In this document: piece after piece, positions 1 through 12,870 of the stretch
How positions within the stretch are numbered: the first letter of the stretch is position 1
How the letters are laid out: each line of letters starts with the position of its first letter
NCBI RefSeq assembly: GCF_035222375.1
Contig: NC_085887.1
Span: 3,137,501 to 3,201,500, forward strand
DNA length: 64,000 nt
Direction: 5' to 3'
Origin: Podospora pseudocomata
Taxonomy: Eukaryota > Ascomycota > Sordariomycetes > Sordariales > Podosporaceae
Notes under the pieces: generated by a model
Database searches by the model: none
What the model saw: only the letters and a program-made list of their open reading frames with translations
Told to the model about the DNA's origin: nothing
Program-made: the position numbers and the translations under genes

Positions 1-521
1 GCGGGCTGGAGCACCTTTACAAGCCCGGCTTTGCGGAGCTGATGGGGGTGCTGGAGGACTTTGAGAACAGGTGGCTGGCCGGGAAGGACGTGGCGGCCAA
101 GCTCAAGGAGCTGGCGATTGATGCCACGGCGTATGGGACGAGGTGGTACCTGACGCTGTTCAACTTGAGCATTCCGTTCCCGGCGCAGCTGAGGGTGTGG
201 GATGTCTTTATGCTGCTGGGGGAGTGCCCGCCTCCAAATTATGAGGAGCAGCAGCAGCAGCTGGGGGAAAAGGAAAAGGGGAAGGGACCCGGGTTGGGAG
301 CCACGGGTGTGCCAAAGGGGCTGGATATCCTGCATGCCACGAGTGCGGCGCTGATTAATGCGTTGAGGGATGTGTTGCTTGATTCGGACTTTGAGAACGC
401 GATGAAGGCGCTGACGGCTTGGATTCCGATTAAGGATGAGGATTTGCTCATGAAGGTTACGAGGGCCGAGTGGAGGGTTCATCATAAGGAGGGGGGTGGG
501 GGGAGTAAGTGGAAGATGTGA
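1..521 (+). CDS. TBC-domain Rab GTPase-activating protein, C-terminal part (5' end outside window)
   Basis: This is the 3' end of a gene whose reading frame is open from base 3. The protein would stimulate GTP hydrolysis by a Rab GTPase in membrane traffic. The visible segment has the end of a TBC domain: a Tyr-Gly-Thr-Arg-Trp-Tyr-Leu-Thr-Leu-Phe block followed by a Pro-Phe-Pro...Arg-Val-Trp-Asp-Val-Phe block, the usual C-terminal TBC signature. A Gln/Lys/Gly-rich linker and a short helical tail with Trp-Ile-Pro follow, and the protein ends in a Gly/Lys-rich stretch before TGA. The catalytic Arg and Gln fingers would lie upstream of the window. Which Rab GAP subfamily it belongs to cannot be decided from this piece. 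The last codons are strongly G-rich. Confidence 0.8.
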   Translation, partial: GLEHLYKPGFAELMGVLEDFENRWLAGKDVAAKLKELAIDATAYGTRWYLTLFNLSIPFPAQLRVWDVFMLLGECPPPNYEEQQQQLGEKEKGKGPGLGATGVPKGLDILHATSAALINALRDVLLDSDFENAMKALTAWIPIKDEDLLMKVTRAEWRVHHKEGGGGSKWKM

Positions 522-576
522 GGAGTTCTGTTGGAGGGCCTTTTTTTCTATTCATTTTCTTTTCTCTTGGGTCGTT

Positions 577-605
577 TTTTGTTTGTTTGTTTGTTTGTTT
601 GTTGG
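577..605. repeat. TTTG tetranucleotide microsatellite
   Basis: About six tandem copies of a GTTT/TTTG unit that decay into GTTGG. It lies just 3' of the TBC gene, probably in its 3' untranslated region. Confidence 0.85.
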
Positions 606-756
606 TTGGTGCCTGTTGCTCGAAAAGGAGATTGACAGGACACACAGGCATTTTTTTCTGTGCAGACAAGTTTGATACCCCCCGTTTACTTTTTTTTTTG
701 TTTCTCTGATACGAGATTTGTTTATTCCCCCCTATTGCGATTTGGTTTGAGCGTTT

Positions 757-815
<59 letters not shown>

Positions 816-834
816 ATTGTTGTTATTGTTGTTG
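757..834. repeat. TTG trinucleotide microsatellite
   Basis: A nearly perfect run of TTG units interrupted only by two TTA units near the end. It lies about 240 bp downstream of the TBC stop codon and looks like a plain 3'-flank microsatellite. Confidence 0.95.
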
Positions 835-3800
835 TTTTTTATTTTCGGTGTGTGGTTCTTGTCTTGTTGTTGTGGGATAGATTGAGGAAAGTGAGAGATG
901 GATGCTTTTGATGGAATGTTTTCTGCCCCTATTTCTCTTTTTAATGTTAGCTTGACTGGTTAGTTAGCTGGTTAGGTCGTCCACGTCCTTTGACAGGACT
1001 TGTGCGTTTCTTTTGTCTTTGAACGATGGTGTGGATGAGTGGTGATGAGATGGTGATGTTATAACTGTTGGGGTGGGATGGATGGTGGATGGGTAGGGTG
1101 AGGTTGATGCGGTTGCCGGAAGAGAGGGTGAGAAGTAAAAGAATGTAAATACATACATACCTATGATACTGACACCTGAATTTATGGATCATTCGAGGTG
1201 CTGGGTCAAGTGTGTGGGTGTTGTGCGTGGTCGGTTTCTCTGAGAGAGACTGTTCACAGGTTGGTCTGCAGGGTGTCTTGTATCTATTGTCTATTATCTA
1301 GATTCAAATGGAGCTGTCGAACTCTTGACCATTTGTGGTATCGAGAAGATGCCATAGTTTCCTCTGCATCTTTCTGCTAATTAGCAATTTCACAATTCAT
1401 ACCAGCCGGCAGTTTACACTTAAGGAGACTTTCATCACTCATCGAAACAAATAGCTTATATTCAGACACCAACTAGCTAGATATGTCACCACTATTCAGT
1501 ACCTATCAACACCATCTTCGACAAGTTCGCCCCGGCTCTCATTTTCCCCTGCAGACATAACAACAACATGGCTTTCCACCTAGCAACAACCTACCCCACG
1601 GAGAAATTATTCAAGACGAGACCAGAAAGATTATCATATCAAAGCAATCTCGGGACTGTCAAGGCCAGAGAGGAGAAAACACAGTGAGACCATTGTAAAA
1701 GGTTGGCGTGTCCCCGCAGTCTGATAAACAGGGGCCTTGGAGGTTGAGGCTGGCTTTGGGTGTTGTGATGGAAAGAAATGCGGTCAAGGTGCTGGGGGAG
1801 CGGCTCGATGTACTGGACAATGAATCTTTGCAGTAATCTGCCGGGGTAGGAGTCGTCAACCCCCCCCCCCCCGACGGAAAGACAAGTGTTGGTTCGGGTT
1901 GGGGGTGGGAACCAGCTGTAAGTTGAAGGGAGTTGAAAGTGAAACTTGACACGGTTGAGCCAAGCCTCCTGGTGCTCGTCTCATGGCTTGGTATCGGATG
2001 ATAGACTTAGGATCTGCCTGGCCGTGGGTGAGATACACAGGCGATGTTCAGGCGAGTAACCTGGCTAAATGGACCAGCCTGCTGGAGCGGCGGGGAGTTG
2101 CTGGATTTGTGTGAACTCGGGGACGCTTGGATGTGAATGAAGGGGAGCTTACCTTCGCTGGCACCATCCATGGGCTCTCTTGACAACCTCAAGAATTGGT
2201 TGGCTAGCGAGCTTCTTGCGATCTTCTTGATCATGGATTGGAGACAGGTGAATTTGTCTAATTCCAGGTCGTGGTTATAGCTTGCTGGAGTGGTCCGCGT
2301 TTCCGACCAGACCGCGTTCTCGTGCTGGGTTCATCGGTTCTTGCTGCTCGGCGATGGCTTGGCTGTCGTCGGTAGGGTGTCCTGAGTTGTGGTGGAGATT
2401 CCCAGAGTGCGACTCCTTTGTCGAGTCATGACGCAGCTGGGTGAAGTCAGCCTGAGCACCGGGAGCTCGCCTTGCCAATCCGGCCTCCCTCTCCGCAAAC
2501 TGCCGGCTAGGTATGGGAGCAATGGCGTCTTGAGAGCCAGGCAACACCGGGTCTCTGAGGTGTAAGTTGCGGGGCTTCCGGAAGGCCCGAACAGGGCATT
2601 GAGGGCGCCGAGTAGCTCGGTCTGGCAACGGCAGACCATGTGGTTTGCTCCAACAGTGATTTTACTGAAGGCCAAGCAGCAGGCAATCTTTGAGAGCCTT
2701 GTCTTCGTCTGGAAATGCTTCTGCAGTTGCAAGACAGTCTGTCCAGTCCAGAACTCGGGAGACCCGCCCAGCTCATCAGTCCTATCCACCCGGTCTTGGT
2801 GAGGTGACGATGGCCCAACGGGAGGGAAAGAGGTCAACCTGGGTGCCATGTCCGGGGTGCCGTGTTCCGATACTGGGAGCCTGCTCTTGGTTGGAGACTG
2901 ATGGGTTATGGGGTTGGTACCTAGGTAAATGAGGGTGTCGAGAAGCTAGATGGCGTGATGGATGTTGGTGAGTATGGTTTGTTTTGAGATGAAGTGAGTA
3001 TATATACACTCGACCGTCAGCTTTGAAGCTTGAACAGCAGTCTCGAAAGATATGAGCTCTGAGAATAAGGAGGGAGATTGGGGCTCTAATAGGCGTCCAA
3101 CAACTCAGTCATCTCTCTTTCCATAGATAGTCAAGTAAGTTCGCGAGGATTCACATTCTCCCCCAGTCGGAAGCTTGTTACGATCTCATGAGACAGATGA
3201 CTGGTACATAATGTTCATTCTACTCAACAGCTATCTCATCTACTTTTCATCATTAAAGTGTGAATGTTCATGACATAAACCCCTTGACTGCAAGTGGTCA
3301 GTCGGTAGGTGAGAAAGATATCCCTATGACTCCCACCAGTACTATGCCCACAATCCAGTCAACACCAACAAAAACAACCACAACCGCACCTATCACACAA
3401 ACATAAGATTCCCAACCTGAAGCTCATCATCTGACCCATGTGTACCTGCAAGACTCGCTCTCGCTACCTCCATCCTCTCTTTTTCGGTCCTTTTCACGCG
3501 TGACTCGCATACGCCAAAGCAGCCGAGGCTGGTCAACCCAAAATCTTCTTTCTATGAAAAGCGGACTTTCCCTGTTTACTTTCTTTTTCGCGACGTTCCT
3601 TTGCTGTTCCGTGATTCTTCTAGCGCTGTCTCGGTACCCAACTTAGACAACCTTGTCGGCTTTCGAGACCGATGTTCCCAGCGCTTCTCCCGCAGTAGTC
3701 TCCCCCTCGCTACCTTACTTACCATAAAACAGCCTGTAATACACACGAGCTCTTATAGTACAGGCAGGTCTTTTACTAACTCCATAAAGGTAAGTCACAT

Positions 3801-4568
3801 CAGTTGTATGTTCCGCATGTTTTCAGTGTCACTACATACCGTCCAACCTACCTTGCAAAAATAAAATAAAAAAAAATAAAAAAAAGGTTGTACAACTGAC
3901 CTTGTCCTTGTCCCTGTGCTTGTCTACCAGCATTTTACAACCTGGAAAGTTCACATGCCACGTGATAGAGATCGCGCCTACCACATCGGCTCAGCTTAGA
4001 CGTCGCAAACCTTACATAGGTATGTTGATTTATGTAAAGCACTTCTTAAATATCCCAATCCGGCAACCCCCAATATACCTGACACAAATCCACCCTACTT
4101 TCTCACCCACCACACCAACCAGCAAAACCAAGTCTGGGGTCCGGGGTCTGGGGTATTCTCCCCTTTTCTTCATTATCTTCCGCACCATCCTCATCAGCAA
4201 GCCCTGCCCAGCCGAGGCACAGTAATCCCTTGCGTGATACCTCCCATCCCCAAAAAGCATGTCAGACGGGTCAAACATTCCACTTGTGGCTTACACTTGT
4301 GGCTTTTCCTCCACCCCCCCCTCCCCCCCTTTCACGCACAGATAGGTATGTCAGATAGGTAGAAGAAGGTAACACACATGTTTCATGTGTTCTCCCGTCC
4401 TTTGACAGCAAAGTATTATCACTGTGCATATGTAAATGCATGATGTCTTTTTATACCCTGCTTACCTGCTGCCTACCTACTACCTACCTCACCTCCGTGC
4501 CCAAATGTCATCCAAAGCATGTGGCATCAGTCTTGAATTTACAAAGCGGTCGACCACCACCCGCCCAC

Positions 4569-4600
4569 TCACACAGACACACACACACACACACACACAG
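4569..4600. repeat. CA dinucleotide microsatellite
   Basis: A CA run with a single G interruption inside a C-rich intergenic stretch. No gene is associated with it. Confidence 0.9.
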
Positions 4601-7600
4601 TACGGGAGCTCTTCCAAAGTAAAAATAGCCGCGCCCCTTCTTCCGTCCCACACTCCCATCCCTTACCCGTAAGCGCCGTCAACATTCCCTCCCCCCCCCC
4701 CCATCCCAATCTACCCGCGTCTATCCCCAATTCAGCCGCGATACCCATTCGACCTCAAGCTCGTGTGTGTGCATCACATCACAAGTTCCCCGGGCCCGGG
4801 TATACTGTCCACACCCGCACCCACACCCACCACACCACACTCGTCTACCCCATCCCGTCTAAGCGAAGTAGTACATTCTCATAATCACTCTCACGTCAAG
4901 CAGCTTGGTTGAACCCATTAATTAAAACTTGGATAGATATGGAGAAAAAACCACAATGCCGTAGACGAAAAAGGGGGGCGAAATGCACTTGCAATCTTTT
5001 GCGTCCTCGCCTATAGGAAACGGCAACTCGCTTCCAGCAGTAACCTCTTTCACCCGCACAAACTCTCAATCTTGGAAAAACGAAAAAAAAAAAGACCATC
5101 TTAACACAGAATTGATACCCTCCTCCCCCTGCCGAACCCACCAGCCGAAGTTGTTTGCTGGCGTCGTCATAACCGTCCAGACAAGCCAGTGACGGGCGGC
5201 TCATTCGGATCGGTTCCATACAAGCCCCCAAAACAAACTTTGTATCCTGCCAGATCCGGAATCTCTGGCATAATCTTCATATCTGGGTCATTCGGCTCAA
5301 CGGGACGAGACCAAACAAACAAACAAGGCAATATCGCGGCTTTTGGATAAGTGTTTTGGTTGTTCGGAAGGAATAGATACTGGGCCAAGAGATGATGAGG
5401 CTTCATGCTTGGAAAAAGGAAACAAAAGCGCACCGACAAAAGCATGCTGAAGTTGAGTGCAGTGGTAGCCACCAAGGCTACAGCCACAGCTGCGGCTGCT
5501 GCACTGGAGGACGACTGCGTCGATCAAGCACATATATACTCCCTCCCCCCAAAAAGACAACTGACAAGGACAAGGCCTCGACGGCAAGACCCAGGATCCA
5601 AATACCGTGCCGCGTCCAGGTGTGGTCCAAAAGAAACATGGGCATGGCCACCATACCATGCCGTTCATGCCTGCCTGCCGACGACGAGACAAGTCCACGT
5701 TGTCAAAGGGAAAAAACAAATCCCACGTGCAGGCCGCGTATGGCCGGACCGGACCAGCTCCGAATGGCTGGATGATATTACTAGGTCGGTAAGTAAGATC
5801 TGGTCGATCCTGGCTGGCCGCCATCAAACGGCCGCCGACTGGCTGATGTTCATCCGCCGATAGGGTAGACCCATCATCTTTTCAGGCGTGTGTAGAAACA
5901 CTCCCCATTATCAGATGCATGTCGTATCATAGCATGAACTGACAGGTGAGAAAATGCAACCCCCAAGCTTTGACACCCGGCTGTGCGCTTATTGCCTGCG
6001 CCTGTTGATCCCATCCTTATACAACAACGCCTGCCGACTTCGAGCTGAGGTTGACGGGCTGCGAACGCTCAGACGTTTGTGCCAGAAATAAAGACATCCT
6101 TCAGCGCTTCTGAGGAATTGACTTGATTTCCGCCGCGAAGGGAAAAAAAAAAAAAAAAAAGAGTTGACAGGCAGAGCTAGCTCGCAGTGTTGCATTGGTG
6201 ATTTTGCCGCAGGCGACTGTGCAAAACAGACGGCTGGATATCCGTATAGCTTCCAGCGTTGCATCCTGCTTGTTCAAGGCAACGGAAAATGCCGCCTCGC
6301 CTGTACGCCGAACTGCCAAAATGGAGCCGAGGGAGACGTACGTGTCGTGTACGTAGAAGTGGGCAAACAGTGGGGGAGAGGAAGGGAGGAAGGAAGGAAG
6401 AAAAAAGGCCGCCGTTGGAGGAAGAAAAGGATTCCTGGTTAGGTGTGGTTAGATATCGCGAGTTCGGTTCAAGAGCCGCAGGGAGGCATCGCAGAAAGAC
6501 GCTAGGCAGCACCCGGCAGACAGTTCGTGATAGTGTAGGTGTTCGCCCGACATGCGTGAACTCTTGGGGCTACACTACCCTCCGGAAGGGCAGAACGGGC
6601 CGGGTGGCCGTCCCGGGTTCGGGTCCGAGCCAGAACCATAAGCGCCGTGTGGGGCTGATCATCCACACCGTTGCAACTCCAGTGCAAAGTCAACGGCGGT
6701 AACGACGACACCTCTTGGTTGCGGACGCCGCCGCCGCATTGTCCGTGCCAAAAGTTGCCGGTGACGACGGGCCTCCGGGAGGAAGAGTGTGAGTGAACCC
6801 ATTCCGTGCAAAGATTGCCGAGCGCGGTTGGCAGTTCGGTTGGCAATTGGCAGATTGATTGATGAGTCGTCGCTTGCATGTTGGGCTTCCCTTTGGCGCT
6901 TGTCCGCGCAAAAAAATAAAGGACAGGTTTGTGTGCTTACAGACGCGGGGAAGCAGACGCAGGCGAGGGAGGAGTCGGACGGAATGTGGGTGGTGGTGGA
7001 AAGAAAAGAAGGTCCCCCAAACAATCGCACCCCTCCCCAGGTCCCCTCCCATCCCTGGCCCGTGGGCGTTAAACCGCTTTCGGTTTACCCCAGTCTGCCG
7101 ACCAACCGCCCTGGTCCTTGTCCGGACAGGGGTGCTAATGCGCAGCCCTATATTAAGTAACGTCATCCCCTTCAGAGTGCGTCTCGACTCGACATGTGTG
7201 ACACTACTTGCGAGGTGCTCTCCTCCACTGTCAGTTCTTTGATATGTGCTGTGTGGGAGGAGAAAAGGCCGGGCAAATCAGAAAATGTCCGGCTTCCACA
7301 TCCAGAAGAAGACAGCCCCTTCATCTGCCTCGGCACTTGTCTGCGCATTGGCCTTGTTTTCTCCTCGGCGCTGCTTTCTTCTTTTGATACCTCGTCTGCC
7401 GTGATGCCGGGAATAGGTAGGACCTCGTAGTCTGTGTATGATCGATCAGCAGCAAGCGCCGTCAACACCGATGTGGCATACCCGGCCATGGCTATGCAGG
7501 TGCTCTGACCTCGGACGAGATGAGGCTCCTCCAGAACGATGCCGTGGAGAGTGAAGATGTCCGTCGAGTGCCATGGTGGCGTTGGTCAAAGGACCTGACA

Positions 7601-9006
7601 AGCGCTTGGAAGATGCGGCAGAGGGTTCTCACCTAAACCCGATGCATCGCTAGCCCTCCCGGGATCCCATGGCTTGGCCCGTGGTTGCAGATTCAGATAC
7701 GACGAACAGGGCAACGACGTGTTTGAGGAGGAGGGGTTCGCTGGCCGAATCAGGTCATTTTCTTCCTTCTTATTCACTATGCACATGTGATTGTCCAGGT
7801 CCCCAAAAGTTCAAAACTGCCATTATGTAAGTGATAGGGGCTGCTTCCTCACCCTGACAATTACCTTGGTGCCGCTAGGAATCCTGGTTTTCGTTGAGGG
7901 CACGATCTGGACTCTGACCCCGGCAGAGAGGGTGCCGATGCATCTACAATGTGACGGCAGCCGTTGTGAAGCAACCCACATGACGTCGAGATATCGAGAA
8001 GACTGCATTGGAGGCGCTGTAGAGTGATGAAAGGTCCGGCAGTGGCAGCAGCAGCAGCAGCAGCCGCAGCAACCGCAGCATCGAGTTCATCTGTGTTTTC
8101 GAGAACCTTGATGTCAACAAGTAAACAGGACTCGACAGCGTCTACGGACGACGATCCATGTCCTGTCCCGCCAGTCTGGCGGGTTCGGGAAGCCGAGCCT
8201 CAGTTAAACGAACCTGGCACTCCAGCCACAATGCCCCACCTACCCAACTTGGGAAGTGTCATCACCGTTGCTCCCCCCGAGAAAAGCAAAGAGAAAAGAT
8301 GGCAGCAAAAAGAGGAAAAAGCAAAACATGTCCCAGAAGCTGGCCCCCTGTTTTAAACGTTGTAAGAGTCTTGGTATTTTTCCCTGCTCCCTGATTCTGG
8401 CTCCCTCTGCCTCTGTTTTGATAAAAACCCAAGGTGAATACGTGCGTACAAATACACAGCAAAAAAGTACAAAAAAAAACGCTGTTTGTTAATAATACAG
8501 TACAAGTTGTCAATATACAATGCCAAAAAAAAAGTGCAGAGAATGGAAAAATGCAACGAAGGGGTAATGGAACGAAGCAAAAGCACGGAAAAGCAAAAAA
8601 AAAAAAAAAAAGCCCCAAAACCAACCAAAAGCAACAAGAATATGCCTCGCTCCGAGTGGCTCCAAAACAGTCAAACCTCCGGGCTCCGGGATCCTCGACC
8701 CTTTTCCAAGTTTTTTCTCTGGAAAGATAGTTTGTGTTTGGCTGAAAGAATTGTTGCGCACCGCAATGTGCGTTGTTGCGTGGAGAATCGACCGTGTCAG
8801 AATGAATCGACAGGGGCTCGATGTTTGGGATCTCCCAAGGAATGTTCGCGAGCGAGGACCCCTGGCTCGCATCCATCCCCCGCCGTCCCACCCATCGTGG
8901 GTCTGTCCGCAAAGGGAAAGGGGCGGGGGGAGCCGGCGGAAGGGTTACCAAACCACAACGAGTTTGGGGCGAGTCGGGGATGCTGAAACATCGCTGAAAT
9001 TAAGGT

Positions 9007-10681
9007 TCAATCGTTATCTCCTGGTCGCGTGGTTGACGATCCTGGAACTCCACCACCGCGCAATTTTTCTTCCGACGTCCGCTCGCTCTCGCCATATGCC
9101 TGCTGCTGCTGGTATATCGTTTGATGAGGCGTCTGCTGGTGGTGGTGGTGATGATGCTGTTGCTGTTGCTGTTGTTGCTGGCCGAATTGTCGTGGTTCCG
9201 AGGAGACGGCAAATTGGTGCGTCGGAGGTTGGGGGGACTGTGGAGTGTCTGAGAGCAGGGACGAAACCGAGTGTGCTCCGGTTCGCATGGGAGCTGGTTG
9301 TGGAGGTGGTGCACGATGCAGCTGCTGCCCTTGCTGAGCCTGGGACGAGCTGGAAGGTTCACTCTCGCGAGCCGAGCTCGCCCCAGACGTGTGCATCGGC
9401 GACATTTCTCGCCCCGGCCCAGAGCTCTCTCCACGAAGGCCCCGCCCTCCGGCCCGGTATGATCCCAGGTCACTTCGTTGCCGCGAGTGGCCTCTTCTTC
9501 GCCCTGGTGGTGGGTTGGAGAGCGCTGCGCTGTGTTGAAACGGTGGTGAGCGAAGCCGTTGTGCCGTCGATGGTGGAGGAATGGGAGGCTGTGGCCCTGC
9601 TGCTTTTCGTTTTCGCGGTGATTCCCCTACTGCGTAAACGAGCTAGTTAGCCCGCGCGAGACCCTTACGAGCGAGATTTTGATTTGGACGAACCTGAGGG
9701 CGTGCCGGGTTGATCCGTGCCACTCCGTGTCCCTCCCGCCTGAGTGGTGGGAGGCTGCCAGTGGTGGAAATAAATCGACGGCGACGGCTGGGCGTCCTGG
9801 TGCTGCGAGTGAGCAATTCCGGGATGTGAAGCTGTTGCTGGCCCGCCGCCCGGCCCGCCCGGCAGGTTCGTATTGAGATTCGGAAGATTGGATGGTGGCC
9901 GACCGGGCATGCTCTGTCCCCGAGGCCTCGTGGGAGACCCTGGATAGCCTGCCATGTACGAGCTGGTTGGCCCCTGTGCCGATCCCGGCGTGGACGGCAC
10001 TCCCCCAGAGGTTGGATATTGGCCGTATCCCTGTGCTTGCGAGTCTCTTCTTTGGTGTTCTGAGGCAATGGCCCCTGATGGCATCAATGCTGGCGGATGT
10101 TGCTGCTGGTGCGGCGGCAGGAATTGCTGTGCCAGTTCCCATGCCTGTGGCGAGAGCGCTCCTCCGCCCATGCCGGCGAACACCACCGGTACTAGCGGAG
10201 GGGGAATTCCTCCGTGCAGTGATGTCCTCAGAATTTCGTGCTCCATTTTCCTCTGCTCCAAGCGGAAACTCTCCTGTCGTGTCTTCTCCTCTTCTTGCTT
10301 TCTCTTGTCCTCTTCTGCCTTCGCTTTCAACCAGTACTGCATTGACTCCTCATTACCATGCCACGATGGCGGTAGCGGAAGCTGCGTGTAGGACTGGTTT
10401 TGCTGCGGTGGCGGCGGGGGAGGCCCCGACACTGGTGGTTGGGAAAGTCCGGATCCTGGAGGTGGCTGAACTGGAGGCAAGGCCGCCGGCGGTGGCAAGC
10501 CACGGTGAGGTGCCGACATGGGCTGATGCAACGGACTGCTGTCTCGCGGGTTAGTGAGCGTGGACTTGTAGCTCGAATCCTTATATATCAAGGGGGGAGA
10601 AGGTCGTGATGTGCTCGGCGGGGTGGGTAGATCATGGACGGGCCCGTAGCCGTACTGCACAGGCTTAGTGATGGTGAGCAT
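9007..10681 (-). CDS. Pro/Gln-rich low-complexity protein, probably nuclear regulator
   Basis: Proposed exons are 10681-9694 and 9629-9007, giving 536 aa. The intron (9630-9693) has donor GTTCGT, a CTAAC branch and acceptor CGCAG. The N-terminal third is Pro/Ser-rich. A charged helix (roughly residues 110-155: Trp-Leu-Lys-Ala-Lys-Ala-Glu-Glu-Asp-Lys, then Arg-Lys-Met-Glu-His-Glu-Ile-Leu) is the only strongly structured part and is followed by a hydrophobic Pro-Pro-Leu-Val-Pro block. The C-terminal part has Ser-Pro-Arg-Lys-Arg-Lys, a plausible nuclear localisation signal, and Gln and His runs. I do not recognise a catalytic or DNA-binding domain. Transcriptional regulation is an inference from composition. 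The start is uncertain: an ACTAAG...GTGCAG string just inside the ATG could be an intron end, so upstream exons may exist in the long empty region beyond 10.7 kb. Confidence 0.65.
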
Positions 10682-12844
10682 CCTTCATGTGAGGAGTCAA
10701 TGTGATGGTGGGAAGGGAGGAGAATGCCCAACACGTGGAGCGGGACACAAGAGAAGGAGAAAAGGTAGGGCAGGTGCAGCAGGTAGCGGAAGATATGTCG
10801 AAGGAGGGAGGGGAGCATTTGAAGAGACCAATGAGCAGGGGGGAGGGAACAATAAGACGTGGAAATAACCTTTTCAGGAAGAAGCTGGATGTGGCGGCCA
10901 GCCAAGTAACGGTAGCAGAGAAGGTAGTAGGCGGGGCGTGGAGTGATGAAACGTCGAAAGTACAGATGCCCGCCCTCATTTGACCACCCGGTGCCGCATA
11001 GAAAATATAAGTACTTGCTAAGGTAGGAAAGGGCAAAGACGGCTGATGCTGGTAAGTTCAGGGCAGGAAAGCAACTACACACACTCGAGGCGGAGCTAGA
11101 GCGAGCGAGGCGAGGGTCACCCTTGCTCCGTGCCTCTTTGCCCCGTCCCGATCTCCCTCCCCGTCCAAGTGAGCAAGAAGCCGCCGCGCTTGTGGCTCTT
11201 TTGGTGGGCAGTTGGATGTGACGAGCCTGTCAGGCAGTGGTGTTCGTGTGTGTATATGGTAAGAGAAGCCAAGTAGGAAACTCTGCTCGGTGAAGTGCTG
11301 AGAAAAACAAGGACGGCGAGCGGGACAGAAGGAGAGGGAGGGATAAGACAAGAATTTGTAAACTGTCGACAGTTTACTGTTTAGGCAAGCAGCCGAGCGG
11401 GAAACAATGTGGAGCAAGCGGGCGTGCCCTGAGCTATTTCATTTAGAAGCAGCGCGTATCAGAACAGATTGACAGCAGGGTACTCTGGAAACCGAGCATC
11501 AAAGTGGTCGCCGAAAGACTCGAGACAGGCAAGCTGTTGAGGAAACAGAGAGCAAAACGCTCAGGGCCAGTCGATGGCGATCAGAACGAGGTGGCCACGG
11601 CAAGGAGTCTTGGTCGGAGATGCTGCTGCATAGCATAGCATGGCCGTGAGTACCGGGACAGCCAAGATAATTCCAGGAATCTGGGGAGGGGGCCATTGGG
11701 TCTGTGGCCTTCTTCCTGGCATCAATCCTGTCTTGAAGGTCCTGACACCAGGAAACTGTTGTGCGTTGCTGGCCGGGTGGAATGCCCCAAAGGGAGATGG
11801 TGCCTGGCCCTGTCAGTGCAGTAGTGCCCACACCACCGGAATCCGTGAGTGACTGACAAGGCTGGCGCTTTGCAGTTGAAGGGGGGCACTGTTTTTAGCA
11901 TATCAGATGTGCTGGAGCCCTGGCAAGTATCTTGTTACAGAAAGGGCCTGGAGTGAATTTGGACCGTGTGGGTGAGGACGAGTACACAGGGACCAGAGCC
12001 CGGGGGGTGGTGTGTTTTGGATTGACGCCAAAGCAGATCCTCAACCAGAACTAGATGGCGAATTGCCCGGATAGGCGAATCAGAACCCTGAGAGGGGGGG
12101 GGGGTGTGGATAACGATTCCCGACACCAGGTGCTGGGCGAGCAAGGGTCTTGCGAGCACACAACACCCCGTCATAAACCCCCCTGCGACTCCCGCTACCC
12201 ATCCCCCACCATCTGACGTTGGCTTTTCTGTCGTGATGCTTCTGCTGGCTGGGCCTGGCTGCTCATCGTCATGGGTGTCAAGGTTGTGAGCTGCCTAAAT
12301 CGGATGAATATGCTGACGAACAAGGCCTGTGCCAGGATAGGATGGATCCGGACTCTTGAATAAACCGCCTACACTACGCAGACTGGAACGGGCAGCAACC
12401 CGGAAAACAGTTTGTACAGTTTCAACAGCCAGCCAAGCCCGGAAGCTCGATGTAACTGATTGGGACACATCTGGTGCTCGGTCAGGGAGGTATCTGACAG
12501 CCGAAGCAGGACCGTTGGGTCCGGGTGCAGCTGGGTTGCCCTGGAAGAGATGGCTGATGCCACTGCCAGGCGAGCGAGTTAACCGCGCAGGGTGGGTAGG
12601 GCAGTTGGCTGTGCTGCAGGTTAGAAGAATAGGTCAATAATACACGGACACACCATACTGATCCTGCGCGGGGCATAAACTGCAGAATGCCGTGTAGATG
12701 TTTGGCGGTCCGATCTCAGCCAGCCTGGCCTGGAGGTCCCAAAAACGCATGACTGGCTCGGACCAGTAACCAGTAAGACGTCGTAGATCGTTGAATGATG
12801 AGATCCGGGTTTGGGCGGTGTTGGATTCGTTTTCGTTGCTGACT

Positions 12845-12870
12845 TGTGTGTCTGTGTGTCTGTGTGTCTG
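12845..12870. repeat. TGTGTGTC short tandem repeat
   Basis: Three to four copies of an 8-bp TGTGTGTC-type unit in intergenic DNA. Confidence 0.8.

Larger units (their letters stand above)
522..9006. other. 8.5-kb stretch with no supportable gene
   Basis: It begins with the T-rich 3' flank of the TBC gene and a TTG microsatellite. Open frames up to about 230 codons occur on both strands but overlap one another antisense, show no family motif and carry no convincing splice chain. One small minus-strand segment near 2153-2234 has an ATG, a basic helical-looking peptide and a GTAAGC donor, and could be an exon of an unrecognised gene. CT-rich pyrimidine tracts (3.3-4.9 kb), runs of C or G, a CA repeat near 4.57 kb and a GCA repeat near 8.05 kb are also present. 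Possible contents are long UTRs, non-coding RNA or a fast-evolving gene. Confidence 0.5.

Noticed and set aside
2331-2849. Minus 172-codon open frame
   Set aside because: No recognisable domain and an ambiguous competing frame; kept only as part of a low-interest candidate exon note.
5297-5863. Minus 176-codon and plus 152-codon open frames
   Set aside because: Mutually antisense, Cys/Arg-rich nonsense-like composition, no supporting features.
8751-9650. Plus-strand open frame of 299 codons
   Set aside because: It is antisense to the Gln/Pro-rich 3' exon of the minus-strand gene; GC-rich repeats keep the opposite strand open.
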